NCBI RefSeq assembly: GCF_004366355.1
Contig: NZ_SODV01000001.1
Coordinates: 2,294,001 to 2,358,000 of the forward strand
Direction of reading: 5' to 3'
From: Dinghuibacter silviterrae
GTDB taxonomy: Bacteria; Bacteroidota; Bacteroidia; Chitinophagales; Chitinophagaceae
DNA: 64,000 nucleotides
This document shows positions 45,144 to 53,760 of the stretch, in pieces. A model generated the notes under the pieces. That model was not told the origin of the DNA. It saw only the letters and a list, made by a program, of their open reading frames with translations, and made no database searches. A program made the translations under genes and the position numbers. Each line of letters opens with the position of its first letter. The stretch's first letter is position 1.

Positions 45144-45151
45144 TACCTTTG
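45144..45151 (+). promoter_or_regulatory. -7 box of the ABC permease gene
   Basis: TACCTTTG is a perfect TAnnTTTG and ends 13 nt before the ATG at 45165. No TTG occurs at the ideal 19-21 nt upstream; the nearest is 25 nt away. Confidence 0.55.
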
Positions 45152-45164
45152 GTGGACCCTTTGT

Positions 45165-47618
45165 ATGCTGAAAACCTACCTTAAGATCGCCTGGCGCAAC
45201 ATCACCCGCCACCTGCTCTATAGTGCAGTGAATATCCTGGGCCTCGCCCTGGGGATCTGCGCCTGTGTCGTCATCTTCCTGATCGTCCGTTACGAATTCA
45301 GCTTCGACCGCTTCCTGCCCAACCGGGACCGGATCTACCGGATTGTCGGGGAAAATGTCAACGAACGGGGGGAAAAATCATTCATCAACAGCGTCTACAA
45401 CGACCTCGCCGGTTTTGAGACACAGGTCCCGGGTTTTGCCGCCAAGGTGGGGTATTACTGGTTTGGCCAGTCGATTGCCGTTCCGGACGACAAAGGGAAG
45501 CTCCAGAATTTCGATAACCGCGTGCCGGATTCTTATCAGCCTGCCGCTATCCTGACAAAGTCCTCTTATTTCGATATATTCCATTACGACTGGCTGGCCG
45601 GGGATGCGTCTGCACTCGACCGGCCGTTCCAGGTAGTACTCACCGAAAGCCGGGCCCGTCAATATTTTGGTGATATACCCCTGGAAAGCATCATTGGCCG
45701 GCAGATTATTTACGCGGACTCCCTAAAGGTAAACGTGGGTGGGATCGTCAGGGACTGGACGAACCGTAGTGATTTTGCCTATACAGACTTCGTTTCCCTG
45801 TCATCGGCCACGCACAGCTTTTTGAAAAAACGAATCCCCACCGAAGACTGGAGCAGCCTCCAGCCGCATGGCTCGCAGGCCTTCGTCCTCCTCGACAAGG
45901 GCGTGACTCCGGAGCAGGTGAATGCCCGTTTTGCTTCCTACATCGCGAACCTGCACTACAAGCATGGCTCGGTGAAGATGTACCTTCAACCGTTGACCGC
46001 CGCCCACTTCAGTGAAGCCTTCCACGTCGAAGACGACGGGGACAACTGGCGGAAGCCTTACATGCCGACCCTCTACATCCTGATGGGGGTGGCCGGGTTT
46101 ATCCTTTTGCTCGCCTCCATCAACTTCGTCAACCTCTCCACCGCCCAGTCCATCCAGCGCGCGAAGGAAATTGGCGTCCGCAAGGTACTCGGCAGCGGCA
46201 AGGGTAAGATCATGGGACAGTTCCTCACCGAAACCCTGTTGCTTACGCTGATCGCCGCCGTCCTTTCCAGTAGCCTGGTTAACCCGGTGTTGTGGCTGTT
46301 CAAAGACTATGTTCCCCAAGGGGTACTGTACCATCCCTTTGGCCTGACCAACCTTGCCTTTTTAGCGTCTGTTGTCGCTTTGACGACGGTACTGTCCGGA
46401 TTTTACCCGGCCCGGGTACTGGCGTCCTATTTGCCGGTGATTACCCTGAAAGGCAATGCCCAGGGACCCCGGGCCAATTTGCGGAAAGCACTCATCGTGT
46501 TTCAATTCGTTATTTCTCTCGTCTTTATCATCGGCTCCATCGTCATTGCCAAGCAGATCAGGTACATGCGCAATGCCGACAAAGGCTTCAACACCGACGC
46601 CGTCATCACCCTGACGCACTGGGGGCCTCCACCCCAGGCGAAGCTCCAGGTACTGGCGGACCGCATCCGGAACATCCCCGGGGTGGACAAGGTCATCCTG
46701 CAATCCCATGCCCCCATGGGATTTGCCCAGATGACGTCCAGCTTTTTTTACGTCGATAAAGATACCGTCCAGACGGAAGCCGGCGTGGAAATAGGGAACG
46801 ACGAATACATCCCGTTTTACCAGATGCGTCTTGTCGCCGGCCGGAATATGCTCCACGGGGACAGCGTCATGGAAGTGGTCATCAACGAGACGATGGCCAG
46901 GTCGATGGGTTTCCGGCATGCCCGGGAAGCCATCGGGCGGCAACTGTCTGCGCCCGGCCCGAACGGGACAAAGACGTATACGATCGCAGGGGTCGTTGCT
47001 GATTTTAGTATGGAATCCTTCCATAATGCCATTAAGCCCGCCGTCATCATGAAGTGGCCCGACTTTATCGAAGGCGCCGCCGTCAAACTTTCCCCGGGGA
47101 TCAAGACCCCTGCCCAGGTCAAGGGCGTGCTGACCCGGATGGAGGCGGAATGGAAAAAAATATACCCCGACCAGGACTTCCAATACAGTTTCCTTAACGA
47201 GTCGATCACTTGGCTGTTCGCCCAGGAGGAAAACACGGTGTGGCTCGCGACGGTGGCAATGTGTATTACTATTTTTATTTCGTGTATGGGCCTGTTCGGT
47301 CTCGCCATGTTCTCGGCAGAACGCAGGATAAAGGAAATCGGTATCCGCAAGGTGCTTGGTGCGCGCGTCGGCCAGATCGTCCTGCTGCTCAACCGGGACT
47401 TTGTCATCCTGGTGGGACTGGCGCTGGTCATCGCTTCCCCCATCGCGTGGTACTTTTCGCGCCAATGGCTGCAGGACTTTGCCTACCGGACCTCCGTAAG
47501 CTGGTGGGTATTCGTGCTCGCAGGCGCGGGCGCGTTGGTCGTAGCGCTGCTCACTGTGAGTTACCAGGCCCTCAGGGCCGCCAGGGCAAACCCGGTGAAC
47601 AGCTTGCGGACGGAGTGA
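45165..47618 (+). CDS. ABC transporter permease with two MacB/FtsX-type modules
   Basis: The product is 817 aa. The N-terminal helix (about 20-45, LLYSAVNILGLALGICACVVIFLIV) is followed by a large extracytoplasmic MacB-like domain and three helices of an FtsX domain (about 290-415). A second unit follows with its own signal-anchor, periplasmic domain and a C-terminal FtsX domain (about 680-810, with the ERRIKEIGIRKVLGA coupling helix). The same coupling helix also occurs in the first half (QRAKEIGVRKVLGSG). No ATPase gene is next to it. In Bacteroidota such double permeases are frequent and are often tied to signalling or antimicrobial-peptide responses, but that is not shown here. It is monocistronic, with a possible operator at 45061-45096. 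Confidence 0.88.
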   Translation: MLKTYLKIAWRNITRHLLYSAVNILGLALGICACVVIFLIVRYEFSFDRFLPNRDRIYRIVGENVNERGEKSFINSVYNDLAGFETQVPGFAAKVGYYWFGQSIAVPDDKGKLQNFDNRVPDSYQPAAILTKSSYFDIFHYDWLAGDASALDRPFQVVLTESRARQYFGDIPLESIIGRQIIYADSLKVNVGGIVRDWTNRSDFAYTDFVSLSSATHSFLKKRIPTEDWSSLQPHGSQAFVLLDKGVTPEQVNARFASYIANLHYKHGSVKMYLQPLTAAHFSEAFHVEDDGDNWRKPYMPTLYILMGVAGFILLLASINFVNLSTAQSIQRAKEIGVRKVLGSGKGKIMGQFLTETLLLTLIAAVLSSSLVNPVLWLFKDYVPQGVLYHPFGLTNLAFLASVVALTTVLSGFYPARVLASYLPVITLKGNAQGPRANLRKALIVFQFVISLVFIIGSIVIAKQIRYMRNADKGFNTDAVITLTHWGPPPQAKLQVLADRIRNIPGVDKVILQSHAPMGFAQMTSSFFYVDKDTVQTEAGVEIGNDEYIPFYQMRLVAGRNMLHGDSVMEVVINETMARSMGFRHAREAIGRQLSAPGPNGTKTYTIAGVVADFSMESFHNAIKPAVIMKWPDFIEGAAVKLSPGIKTPAQVKGVLTRMEAEWKKIYPDQDFQYSFLNESITWLFAQEENTVWLATVAMCITIFISCMGLFGLAMFSAERRIKEIGIRKVLGARVGQIVLLLNRDFVILVGLALVIASPIAWYFSRQWLQDFAYRTSVSWWVFVLAGAGALVVALLTVSYQALRAARANPVNSLRTE

Positions 47619-48140
47619 TCAATCAAACTGGTTGATCCACCCCTTTTCCTTCAAAATATCCACCTTCTCCTGGACCTCGTGGATCATTTGTTGTTTGTAC
47701 GCCGCCAGCGCCGCGCCGACGCGTTCGTCGAATGCGCCGAGGATTTCGGCAGCAAGAATCCCCGCGTTCTTCGCCGCATTCAGGGCTACGGTCGCCACGG
47801 GTACCCCATTGGGCATTTGCAGGATGGACAACACCGAATCCCAGCCGTCGATGGAATTGGAGGACTTCACCGGCACCCCGATCACCGGCAGCGTCGTCAG
47901 CGAGGCTACCATCCCGGGCAGGTGCGCCGCGCCCCCGGCCCCTGCAATGATCACCTTCAAACCGCGGTCCCGCGCGTCGCTGGCATAATGGACCATGCGC
48001 AACGGCGTGCGGTGCGCCGACACCACCGTCAGCTCAAACGGAATATCCAGAGAACGAAGAAAGTCCGCAGCAGGTTGCATGACCGTTAGGTCGCTGTCGC
48101 TGCCCATGATGATGCCCACGAGGGGAGAAGTATCCGGCAT
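47619..48140 (-). CDS. purE: 5-(carboxyamino)imidazole ribonucleotide mutase
   Basis: PurE converts N5-CAIR to CAIR in purine synthesis. It is 173 aa, class I PurE type. The N-terminal VGIIMGSDSDLTVM substrate-binding loop, the catalytic-His region VSAHRTPLRM, AGAGGAAHLPGMVAS and GVPVKSSNSIDGWDSVLSILQMPNGVPVATV are all present. It has its own -7 box four bases before the start codon, right behind the terminator of the efflux operon. purK lies 5.6 kb upstream on the same strand, on the far side of that operon. Confidence 0.95.
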   Translation of the reverse strand: MPDTSPLVGIIMGSDSDLTVMQPAADFLRSLDIPFELTVVSAHRTPLRMVHYASDARDRGLKVIIAGAGGAAHLPGMVASLTTLPVIGVPVKSSNSIDGWDSVLSILQMPNGVPVATVALNAAKNAGILAAEILGAFDERVGAALAAYKQQMIHEVQEKVDILKEKGWINQFD

Positions 48141-48144
48141 GGGG

Positions 48145-48152
48145 CAAATCTA
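48145..48152 (-). promoter_or_regulatory. -7 box four bases before purE start
   Basis: On the minus strand TAGATTTG (perfect TAnnTTTG) is followed by CCCC and then the purE ATG. It begins one base after the T tract region of the upstream terminator. A leaderless or nearly leaderless mRNA is predicted. Confidence 0.55.
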
Positions 48153-48153
48153 C

Positions 48154-48174
48154 AAAAAAGCGCGCGCCGCGCGC
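48154..48174 (-). terminator. Terminator of the efflux operon, abutting the purE promoter
   Basis: On the minus strand GCGCGC (48174-48169), loop GGC and GCGCGC (48165-48160) form a hairpin, followed by six T (48159-48154). It begins two bases after the stop of the TolC-family gene. The purE -7 box follows immediately. Confidence 0.8.
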
Positions 48175-48176
48175 CG

Positions 48177-49484
48177 CTAGAATTTAAGGGTATTCGCGTA
48201 CCGTTTGAGGTTGATCTCGGCGACCTTGGCGGCATACGCGAGGTTGACCAGTTGATACCCCGCATTCTCATAGCTGTCCTGCGCATTCCGCACATCCACG
48301 ATGGTGGCCTGCCTGACCCCGAACCTTTGCATCACAAGGTCCAGGAGCTGACCGGCGAGCTGGTAGTTGTCCCGGGCCATGGTGAGCTGTTCCAAAGTGT
48401 TGGTATAGGCCTGGTAGTTTTTGACGGCCCCGGCGGTATACGCCAGCGTGAGGGTGTCCCGCAGGAGGCGGGCCGTGGAGACGTTGATGTCGGCCACCTG
48501 GGCCTGTTTTTTATAGATAAAGCCGTTGAAGATCGGGATGTTCACCCCCAGGCCGATAAACGGCCCGTACTGGGCGTTGAGCAGGCTAAAGCCCCCGGAG
48601 TTTTGGGTGCGGCTGAGGTTGTACCCGATGTTTACCGTCAGGGAAGGATAACGGAGGGCGTTTGTCTCGCGGGCAACAAACTGGTTGATCGTGATTTGGT
48701 CGTTGGCGGCGGCAATGTCGGGGTTTTGTGCCACGGTGGCCAACACACTTTTGAGCTGGAGCGTGCTGTCCACGATGATGGTATCCCGCACGCTGACCAC
48801 GGAGTCCGGGCTCAGGGTCAGCAGCGTGAGCAGGTCGGTCTTGTCCTGGTCGATGACGAGCTGCTGGGCCTTGAGGTTTTGGAGCTGGGTGTTGAGGTCG
48901 ACCTGCGACTGGAAGAGGTCGGCGTTGTTGGCCATGCCCAGCGAAAGTTCGGTCCGGATGATGTTCAGGCGCTCCCGGGAAGCGTCGATCGATCGCTGAA
49001 GGGTGAGGGCATAGCTCTGCTGACGGACGACGTCATAGTATTTGAGCATGACATTGTAGGCCAGCGCCAGCGCCCGGGAGCTGAGGATGTCTTTGCTTTG
49101 GATCTCGGCCTGGTTCAGCGCGCGTTTGGTATAAACGACGCGCTCGCCGTTGTACAACAGCAGGGAGGCGTTGAGACCGCCCGACAGGCTGTTGGAGGTA
49201 GCACCGTTCCGGCTGGAGTTGTCGGCGGCGGTGGCATATTTCTGGCGGATGTCGACCGTCTGTTCTATGTCGCTACCGGTGATGCTGACCTGGGGAAGAC
49301 CGCCGGCGACGCCATAGCTGTTGTTGATGGTGGCGGCGGCCACGCCGTTCCGGGCGACCCGGATACCGAGGTTGTTGGCCAGGGCGATGTCCAGGGCCTG
49401 GCGCAGGGTGAGGTCCTGGGCGTGCAGACCGGAAGGCAAAAGGCCCCCCCCGAGCGCGACGCAATATAGTATGCGGCGTATCAT
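48177..49484 (-). CDS. TolC-family outer-membrane efflux protein
   Basis: This protein forms the outer-membrane duct of a tripartite efflux pump. It is 435 aa with a signal peptide (ending in LHAQ) and two repeats of long coiled helices typical of the OEP family (QIQSKDILSSRALALAYNVMLKYYDVVRQQSYALTL style patterns, with Ala/Gln/Asn heptads) plus beta strands for the barrel (LTVNIGYNLSRTQNSG, YGPFIGLGVNIPIF). Its ATG overlaps the stop of the RND pump gene by 4 nt (ATGA). It is the third gene of the operon adaptor-pump-TolC. Confidence 0.92.
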   Translation of the reverse strand: MIRRILYCVALGGGLLPSGLHAQDLTLRQALDIALANNLGIRVARNGVAAATINNSYGVAGGLPQVSITGSDIEQTVDIRQKYATAADNSSRNGATSNSLSGGLNASLLLYNGERVVYTKRALNQAEIQSKDILSSRALALAYNVMLKYYDVVRQQSYALTLQRSIDASRERLNIIRTELSLGMANNADLFQSQVDLNTQLQNLKAQQLVIDQDKTDLLTLLTLSPDSVVSVRDTIIVDSTLQLKSVLATVAQNPDIAAANDQITINQFVARETNALRYPSLTVNIGYNLSRTQNSGGFSLLNAQYGPFIGLGVNIPIFNGFIYKKQAQVADINVSTARLLRDTLTLAYTAGAVKNYQAYTNTLEQLTMARDNYQLAGQLLDLVMQRFGVRQATIVDVRNAQDSYENAGYQLVNLAYAAKVAEINLKRYANTLKF

Positions 49485-52400
49485 TCTGTAACAACAGTTT
49501 TATGTCCTTTGTGTTCGCTGGAAATATAGGTATACACGGCAGGAATAACGAACAATGTCAGCACCAGGGAAAACATGACCCCGCCCACGACAACGATCCC
49601 CAGGGGGACGCGGCTGGTGGACGCGGCGCCGAGGCTGAGGGCGATCGGTAACGCCCCGAGGGACGTGGCCAGGCTTGTCATGAGGATGGGCCGGAGCCGT
49701 TGGGTGGCGGCTTCGATGACGCCCTCCATTTTGGACTTGGCGGCCCGTTCCCGTTTCTGGTTGGCGAATTCCACGATGAGGATGCCGTTCTTGGTCACCA
49801 GGCCTACGAGCATGATCATCCCGATCTCCGAAAAGATGTTCAGGGTCTGGTGGAACACCAGCAGGCTCATCAACGCACCCGCGAGCGCTAGCGGCACGGT
49901 GAGCATGATGGTAAAGGGGTCGAGAAAACTTTCAAACTGCGCGCTCAGCACCAGGTAGATCAGGATCAGGGCGAGCATAAAGGCAAAGCTGGTGTTGGAC
50001 GAACTTTCGGCATAGTCCCTGGACGGCCCGTACAGGGATGTCTGGAAGGTATTGTCCAGGACCCTGGAGGCGATGGCCTGCATGGCTTTTACCCCATCGC
50101 CTATGGTCTTGCCCTCGGCCAGGGAGGCCTGAATCGTGGCGGACTTATACCGGTTGAAGTGATACAAGGTGGCGGGGCTGCTGCTTTCCTGGAGGTGGAC
50201 CACGGCACTGAGCGGGATCTGGTCACCCCGGCTGTTCTTCACATAGAGGTTGGAGATGTCCGCGGGCTGGTCCCGGTTGGACCGCTCGACCTGGCTGATG
50301 ACATAATACTGTTCTCCATCCATGATGAAGTATGCCAGCCTTCCTCCTGCATACGCCGACTGAACGGCGCTCAGGACGTCGGCGGAGGAAAGACCCAGGT
50401 CTTTTTCCCTGATCCGGTCGATGGTCAGCTGCACCTCGGGTTTGTTGAATTTGAGGTTGACGTCCACACCTGCAAACGTCTTGTCTTTCTGCGCCTCCGC
50501 CAGGAATTTCGGAAGCGCTTCCCGGAGCTTCTCCAGGTTCAGGTTCTGGAGGACGAACTGGACGGGTAGCCCGGTCCGGGAGCTGGAGCCCACCGCGATG
50601 GTTTGTTCCTGGATGGCGAAGATGCGCGCGTCGTTAAAGCGGGACAACTTGCCGGACAAGTCGGCCGCGATCTCGGCTTCGCTCCGTTTCCTTTCGGTGG
50701 GATCCACCAAACCCAGGCGGGCATAGCCGCCGTTGATCGCCGAACTTCCGCCCCCGGGTTCGGAAAAATAGGCATACTGTTTCTCGGGCAGCGAGTCCAG
50801 GAGGTAGTTCGTAAAACGGTCGCAGATACCACACATCGCAGAGTAGCTCGCGCCTTCCGGCCCGGTGATGGTAAAGCGGATGGACCCCCGGTCTTCCAGG
50901 GGGGCGATTTCGCTTTGAAGGTGGGTCTCTGCGTACCAGATCATGGCTCCGCAAATCCCGATGATGACGAAGGCCAGCCAGCGGACCTTCATAAAGGCCG
51001 TCAGCAGGCGTCTGTAGCCGTTCTCCATACCCTCGAAAAAGGGCTCGGTGCGTTCGTAAAATTTCCCGTGCCCGGAATGCTTACGCGTCAGGTAGACGTT
51101 CAGGACGGGGGTGATCGTCAGCGATACAAAGGCGGAGATCAACACGGCTGCGGCGACCACGACGCCGAATTCGCGGAACAGGCTTCCCACGAAACCGGAG
51201 AGGAAGATGACGGGCAGGAAAACGATGGCCAGGGTGATGGACGTCGATATAACCGCGAAAAAGATTTCCCTGCTTCCTTCCAGGGCGGCTTTGCGGATGG
51301 GCATGCCCTCCTCCAGTTTCCTGAAGATGTTTTCCGTCACCACAATCCCATCGTCCACCACCAGCCCGGTCGCCAGCACGATGCCGAGCAGGGTCAGGAT
51401 GTTGATGGTAAAGCCGGCGACATACATGACAAAGAAAGTGGCGATCAGCGAAATCGGGATGTCGATCAACGGCCGCAGGGCGATCAGCCAGTTGCGGAAA
51501 AAAAAGTAAATCACCAACACGACAAGCGCGAACGCGATCAACAGGGTTTCCTTGACCTCGTCCAGCGAGTGTTTGATGATGAGGGTATTGTCCACCAGCA
51601 GCTTGAGCTGTATGTCCTTGGAGCCGGCGGATTGTTCGATCTGGGCCACGCGTTTTTTAAACTCGTCCGCAATGGCGATGATGTTGGCACCCGGTTGCGG
51701 GGTCAACACAAGACCGACGCCAAAGCCCCCGTTGAGTTTCCACTGCTGTTCTTCTATCTGGGGGCCCAGTTCCACCCGGGCCACGTCTCCCAGGCGGATG
51801 ATGCCCGCGCTGTCCTGGCGGATGATCACGCTGCGGAATTGGTCCTCCGTGGTCAGCCGGACCAGGCTGTGGATGATCACCTCGGTGTTGTTGCCATAGA
51901 TTTTCCCTGGTGGCAGGTCGGAGTTCTCGTTGTTGATGGCCGTGCTGATGTCCGTAAAGGACACGTTGTAGGCCCGCATCTTGTCCGGGTTGAGCCAGAT
52001 GCGCATGGCATACGTCTTGTCCCCGAAAATATAGACCGAGCTGACGTCGTTGATCGTCTGGAGGTTTTGCTGGAGGACGTTTTCGGCGTATTGGCTGAGC
52101 TCCATAAGGCCCTTCGTCCGGCTTTGTACGGCCAGCAAAAGTATAAAGTCGCTGTTGGCATCCGCCTTGCTGACGACCGGGGGCGCATCGATGTTGGCGG
52201 GCAGGCTTTGCGTGGCCTGACTGACCTTGTCGCGGATGTCGCTCGCCGCCGCCTCCAGGTTGACACCTAAGTTGAACTCGATGGTGATGTTGCTGGTGTT
52301 CAGGGCGCTGGAAGAAGAGATCGTTTTGATGCCCGGGACACCGGAGATTTGTTTTTCCAGGGGTTCGGTGACCTGGTTCTCGATCACGTCCGCGTTCGCC

Positions 52401-52558
52401 CCCGTATACGAGGTTTGTACTGTGATCACGGGCGGGTCGATATTGGGATAGTCCCGCACGGCCAGGAAGGTGTACCCCACTACCCCGAAAAGAACAATCA
52501 TGATGTTCATGACGGTGGCCAGGACGGGACGTTTGAGGGAAAGTTCCGAGATGTTCAT
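49481..52558 (-). CDS. RND multidrug efflux permease (HAE1/AcrB-like)
   Basis: This inner-membrane proton antiporter pumps drugs or other amphiphiles. It is 1025 aa, the length of AcrB/MexB-like pumps, with twelve transmembrane helices expected and two large periplasmic loops. The N-terminus has PVLATVMNIMIVLFGVVGYTFL, followed by PNIDPPVITVQTSYTGANADVIE, the usual HAE1 opening. The proton-relay Asp pair in TM4 is in GLVVDDGIVVTENIF near residue 405. The second half has the mirrored GLVTKNGILIVEF. It starts 2 nt after the adaptor gene and overlaps the TolC gene. Confidence 0.94.
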   Translation of the reverse strand: MNISELSLKRPVLATVMNIMIVLFGVVGYTFLAVRDYPNIDPPVITVQTSYTGANADVIENQVTEPLEKQISGVPGIKTISSSSALNTSNITIEFNLGVNLEAAASDIRDKVSQATQSLPANIDAPPVVSKADANSDFILLLAVQSRTKGLMELSQYAENVLQQNLQTINDVSSVYIFGDKTYAMRIWLNPDKMRAYNVSFTDISTAINNENSDLPPGKIYGNNTEVIIHSLVRLTTEDQFRSVIIRQDSAGIIRLGDVARVELGPQIEEQQWKLNGGFGVGLVLTPQPGANIIAIADEFKKRVAQIEQSAGSKDIQLKLLVDNTLIIKHSLDEVKETLLIAFALVVLVIYFFFRNWLIALRPLIDIPISLIATFFVMYVAGFTINILTLLGIVLATGLVVDDGIVVTENIFRKLEEGMPIRKAALEGSREIFFAVISTSITLAIVFLPVIFLSGFVGSLFREFGVVVAAAVLISAFVSLTITPVLNVYLTRKHSGHGKFYERTEPFFEGMENGYRRLLTAFMKVRWLAFVIIGICGAMIWYAETHLQSEIAPLEDRGSIRFTITGPEGASYSAMCGICDRFTNYLLDSLPEKQYAYFSEPGGGSSAINGGYARLGLVDPTERKRSEAEIAADLSGKLSRFNDARIFAIQEQTIAVGSSSRTGLPVQFVLQNLNLEKLREALPKFLAEAQKDKTFAGVDVNLKFNKPEVQLTIDRIREKDLGLSSADVLSAVQSAYAGGRLAYFIMDGEQYYVISQVERSNRDQPADISNLYVKNSRGDQIPLSAVVHLQESSSPATLYHFNRYKSATIQASLAEGKTIGDGVKAMQAIASRVLDNTFQTSLYGPSRDYAESSSNTSFAFMLALILIYLVLSAQFESFLDPFTIMLTVPLALAGALMSLLVFHQTLNIFSEIGMIMLVGLVTKNGILIVEFANQKRERAAKSKMEGVIEAATQRLRPILMTSLATSLGALPIALSLGAASTSRVPLGIVVVGGVMFSLVLTLFVIPAVYTYISSEHKGHKTVVTE

Positions 52559-52560
52559 GT

Positions 52561-53622
52561 TTATTGCTTGAAGGCGTCCAGGGTGGTAATGCTTCTGACC
52601 GATACGGGTCCGTTCACCTGGGTAAACATAATGCCCGACACGACGACGGAATCCCCCGGCTGCAAGCCTCCCGTGATCTCGACGAGGTTGGCCTGGCGGA
52701 TACCCGTGGTCACCCCCACATACACGGACTTGCCATTTTTCACGGTCACAACATCGTTGTTGCGGTCATCGGGGATAAGGGCGCTGGTAGGAATCATGAT
52801 GGCTTGTCTGTCCCCGCCCCCGTCTACAAAGACCTTTGCAAAGGCCCCGATGTTCGCGCGGCTGTGTACGAGCAGCGCGCGGGCGGTGATGTTGCGCGTC
52901 GTCACGTTCACCTGGGGTTCCACGGCAAGGATGACCGCTTTTTCCCGTACCGGTGTCAGCCCGTCCGTCACCACCGTAACGGTCCCCCCCTTATGGAGCA
53001 CGCTTGCATATTGATCCGGTATGGTAAAGTCGATCCGGAGGCTGTCCGTTTGCTGCAAGGTAGCGATGACGCTCGCCGGCGACAGATACGCGCCAAGGCT
53101 CACCTGCCGCAGCCCCAGCACACCCGTAAACGGCGCGCGAACGATCGTTTTTTCGATCATCGCATTGTAATAATCAAGGTCCGAACGCAGGCTGTTGACC
53201 TGGTTGGTCATTGTATCGTAGGTGGTCTGGTTAATCCCGTTGATCGCAAGCAGCTTCGACAAACGTTCCCGCGTCTGCACCGCCAGGTCCAGCAATAGTT
53301 GCGTCTTGTTCTTTTGTGCGATCAGGTCCGAGTCGTTGATGCGCGCGATGACCGTGCCCGCCTGCACCACCCTGCCCTCGGGCACGTCGAGGTAGATCAG
53401 CCGCCCCGACGTTTCCGGTTGAAGCGATACCGACTGGTTGGCCACCACCGTCCCGCTTGCCTCGACGGGATTCGTCATGGATTGGTTCCTGGCAATGATC
53501 ACATCGACAATGGGCGTCGTGCTTTCGGTCTTCTTCGCTTTTGTTTCCTGGCAGGCCGTGATCGAAAGGAGCACACAAATACCCATCACCGGCAAAAAGG
53601 ATGGGCTGCAAAACAATTGCAT
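52561..53622 (-). CDS. RND efflux periplasmic adaptor (membrane fusion protein)
   Basis: This adaptor joins pump and duct in the periplasm. It is 353 aa. The N-terminus reads as a lipoprotein signal ending in LSITAC, so it is probably lipid-anchored. The lipoyl half-motifs (VVANQSVSLQPETSGRLIYLDV and APFTGVLGLRQVSLGAYL), the coiled-coil hairpin (QTRERLSKLLAINGINQTTYDTMTNQV region) and the beta-barrel domain are in the family order. It is first in the operon. A 10-bp inverted repeat overlaps its start codon (53616-53664). Confidence 0.92.
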   Translation of the reverse strand: MQLFCSPSFLPVMGICVLLSITACQETKAKKTESTTPIVDVIIARNQSMTNPVEASGTVVANQSVSLQPETSGRLIYLDVPEGRVVQAGTVIARINDSDLIAQKNKTQLLLDLAVQTRERLSKLLAINGINQTTYDTMTNQVNSLRSDLDYYNAMIEKTIVRAPFTGVLGLRQVSLGAYLSPASVIATLQQTDSLRIDFTIPDQYASVLHKGGTVTVVTDGLTPVREKAVILAVEPQVNVTTRNITARALLVHSRANIGAFAKVFVDGGGDRQAIMIPTSALIPDDRNNDVVTVKNGKSVYVGVTTGIRQANLVEITGGLQPGDSVVVSGIMFTQVNGPVSVRSITTLDAFKQ

Positions 53623-53664
53623 CCGGATGTTTGTTAGTGAATGAAAGGCTTAATCGGATGCAAT
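53616..53664 (-). promoter_or_regulatory. 10-bp inverted repeat over the start codon of the efflux operon
   Basis: ATTGCATCCG (53616-53625) and CGGATGCAAT (53655-53664) are exact reverse complements with a 29-nt spacer. The start codon of the adaptor gene (53622-53620) lies within one arm. In the mRNA the arms could pair and hide the start codon; as DNA they could be a repressor operator. No adjacent regulator gene is present. Confidence 0.55.
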
Positions 53665-53760
53665 CAACGCCGGTTCCCCCAGCTAAACGGCAGGGAATTC
53701 GATAATTGGTCTTTTGGGGGGATGACTGGAAAGGTTCGCGCGCGATCATGCGCGTCCCCT

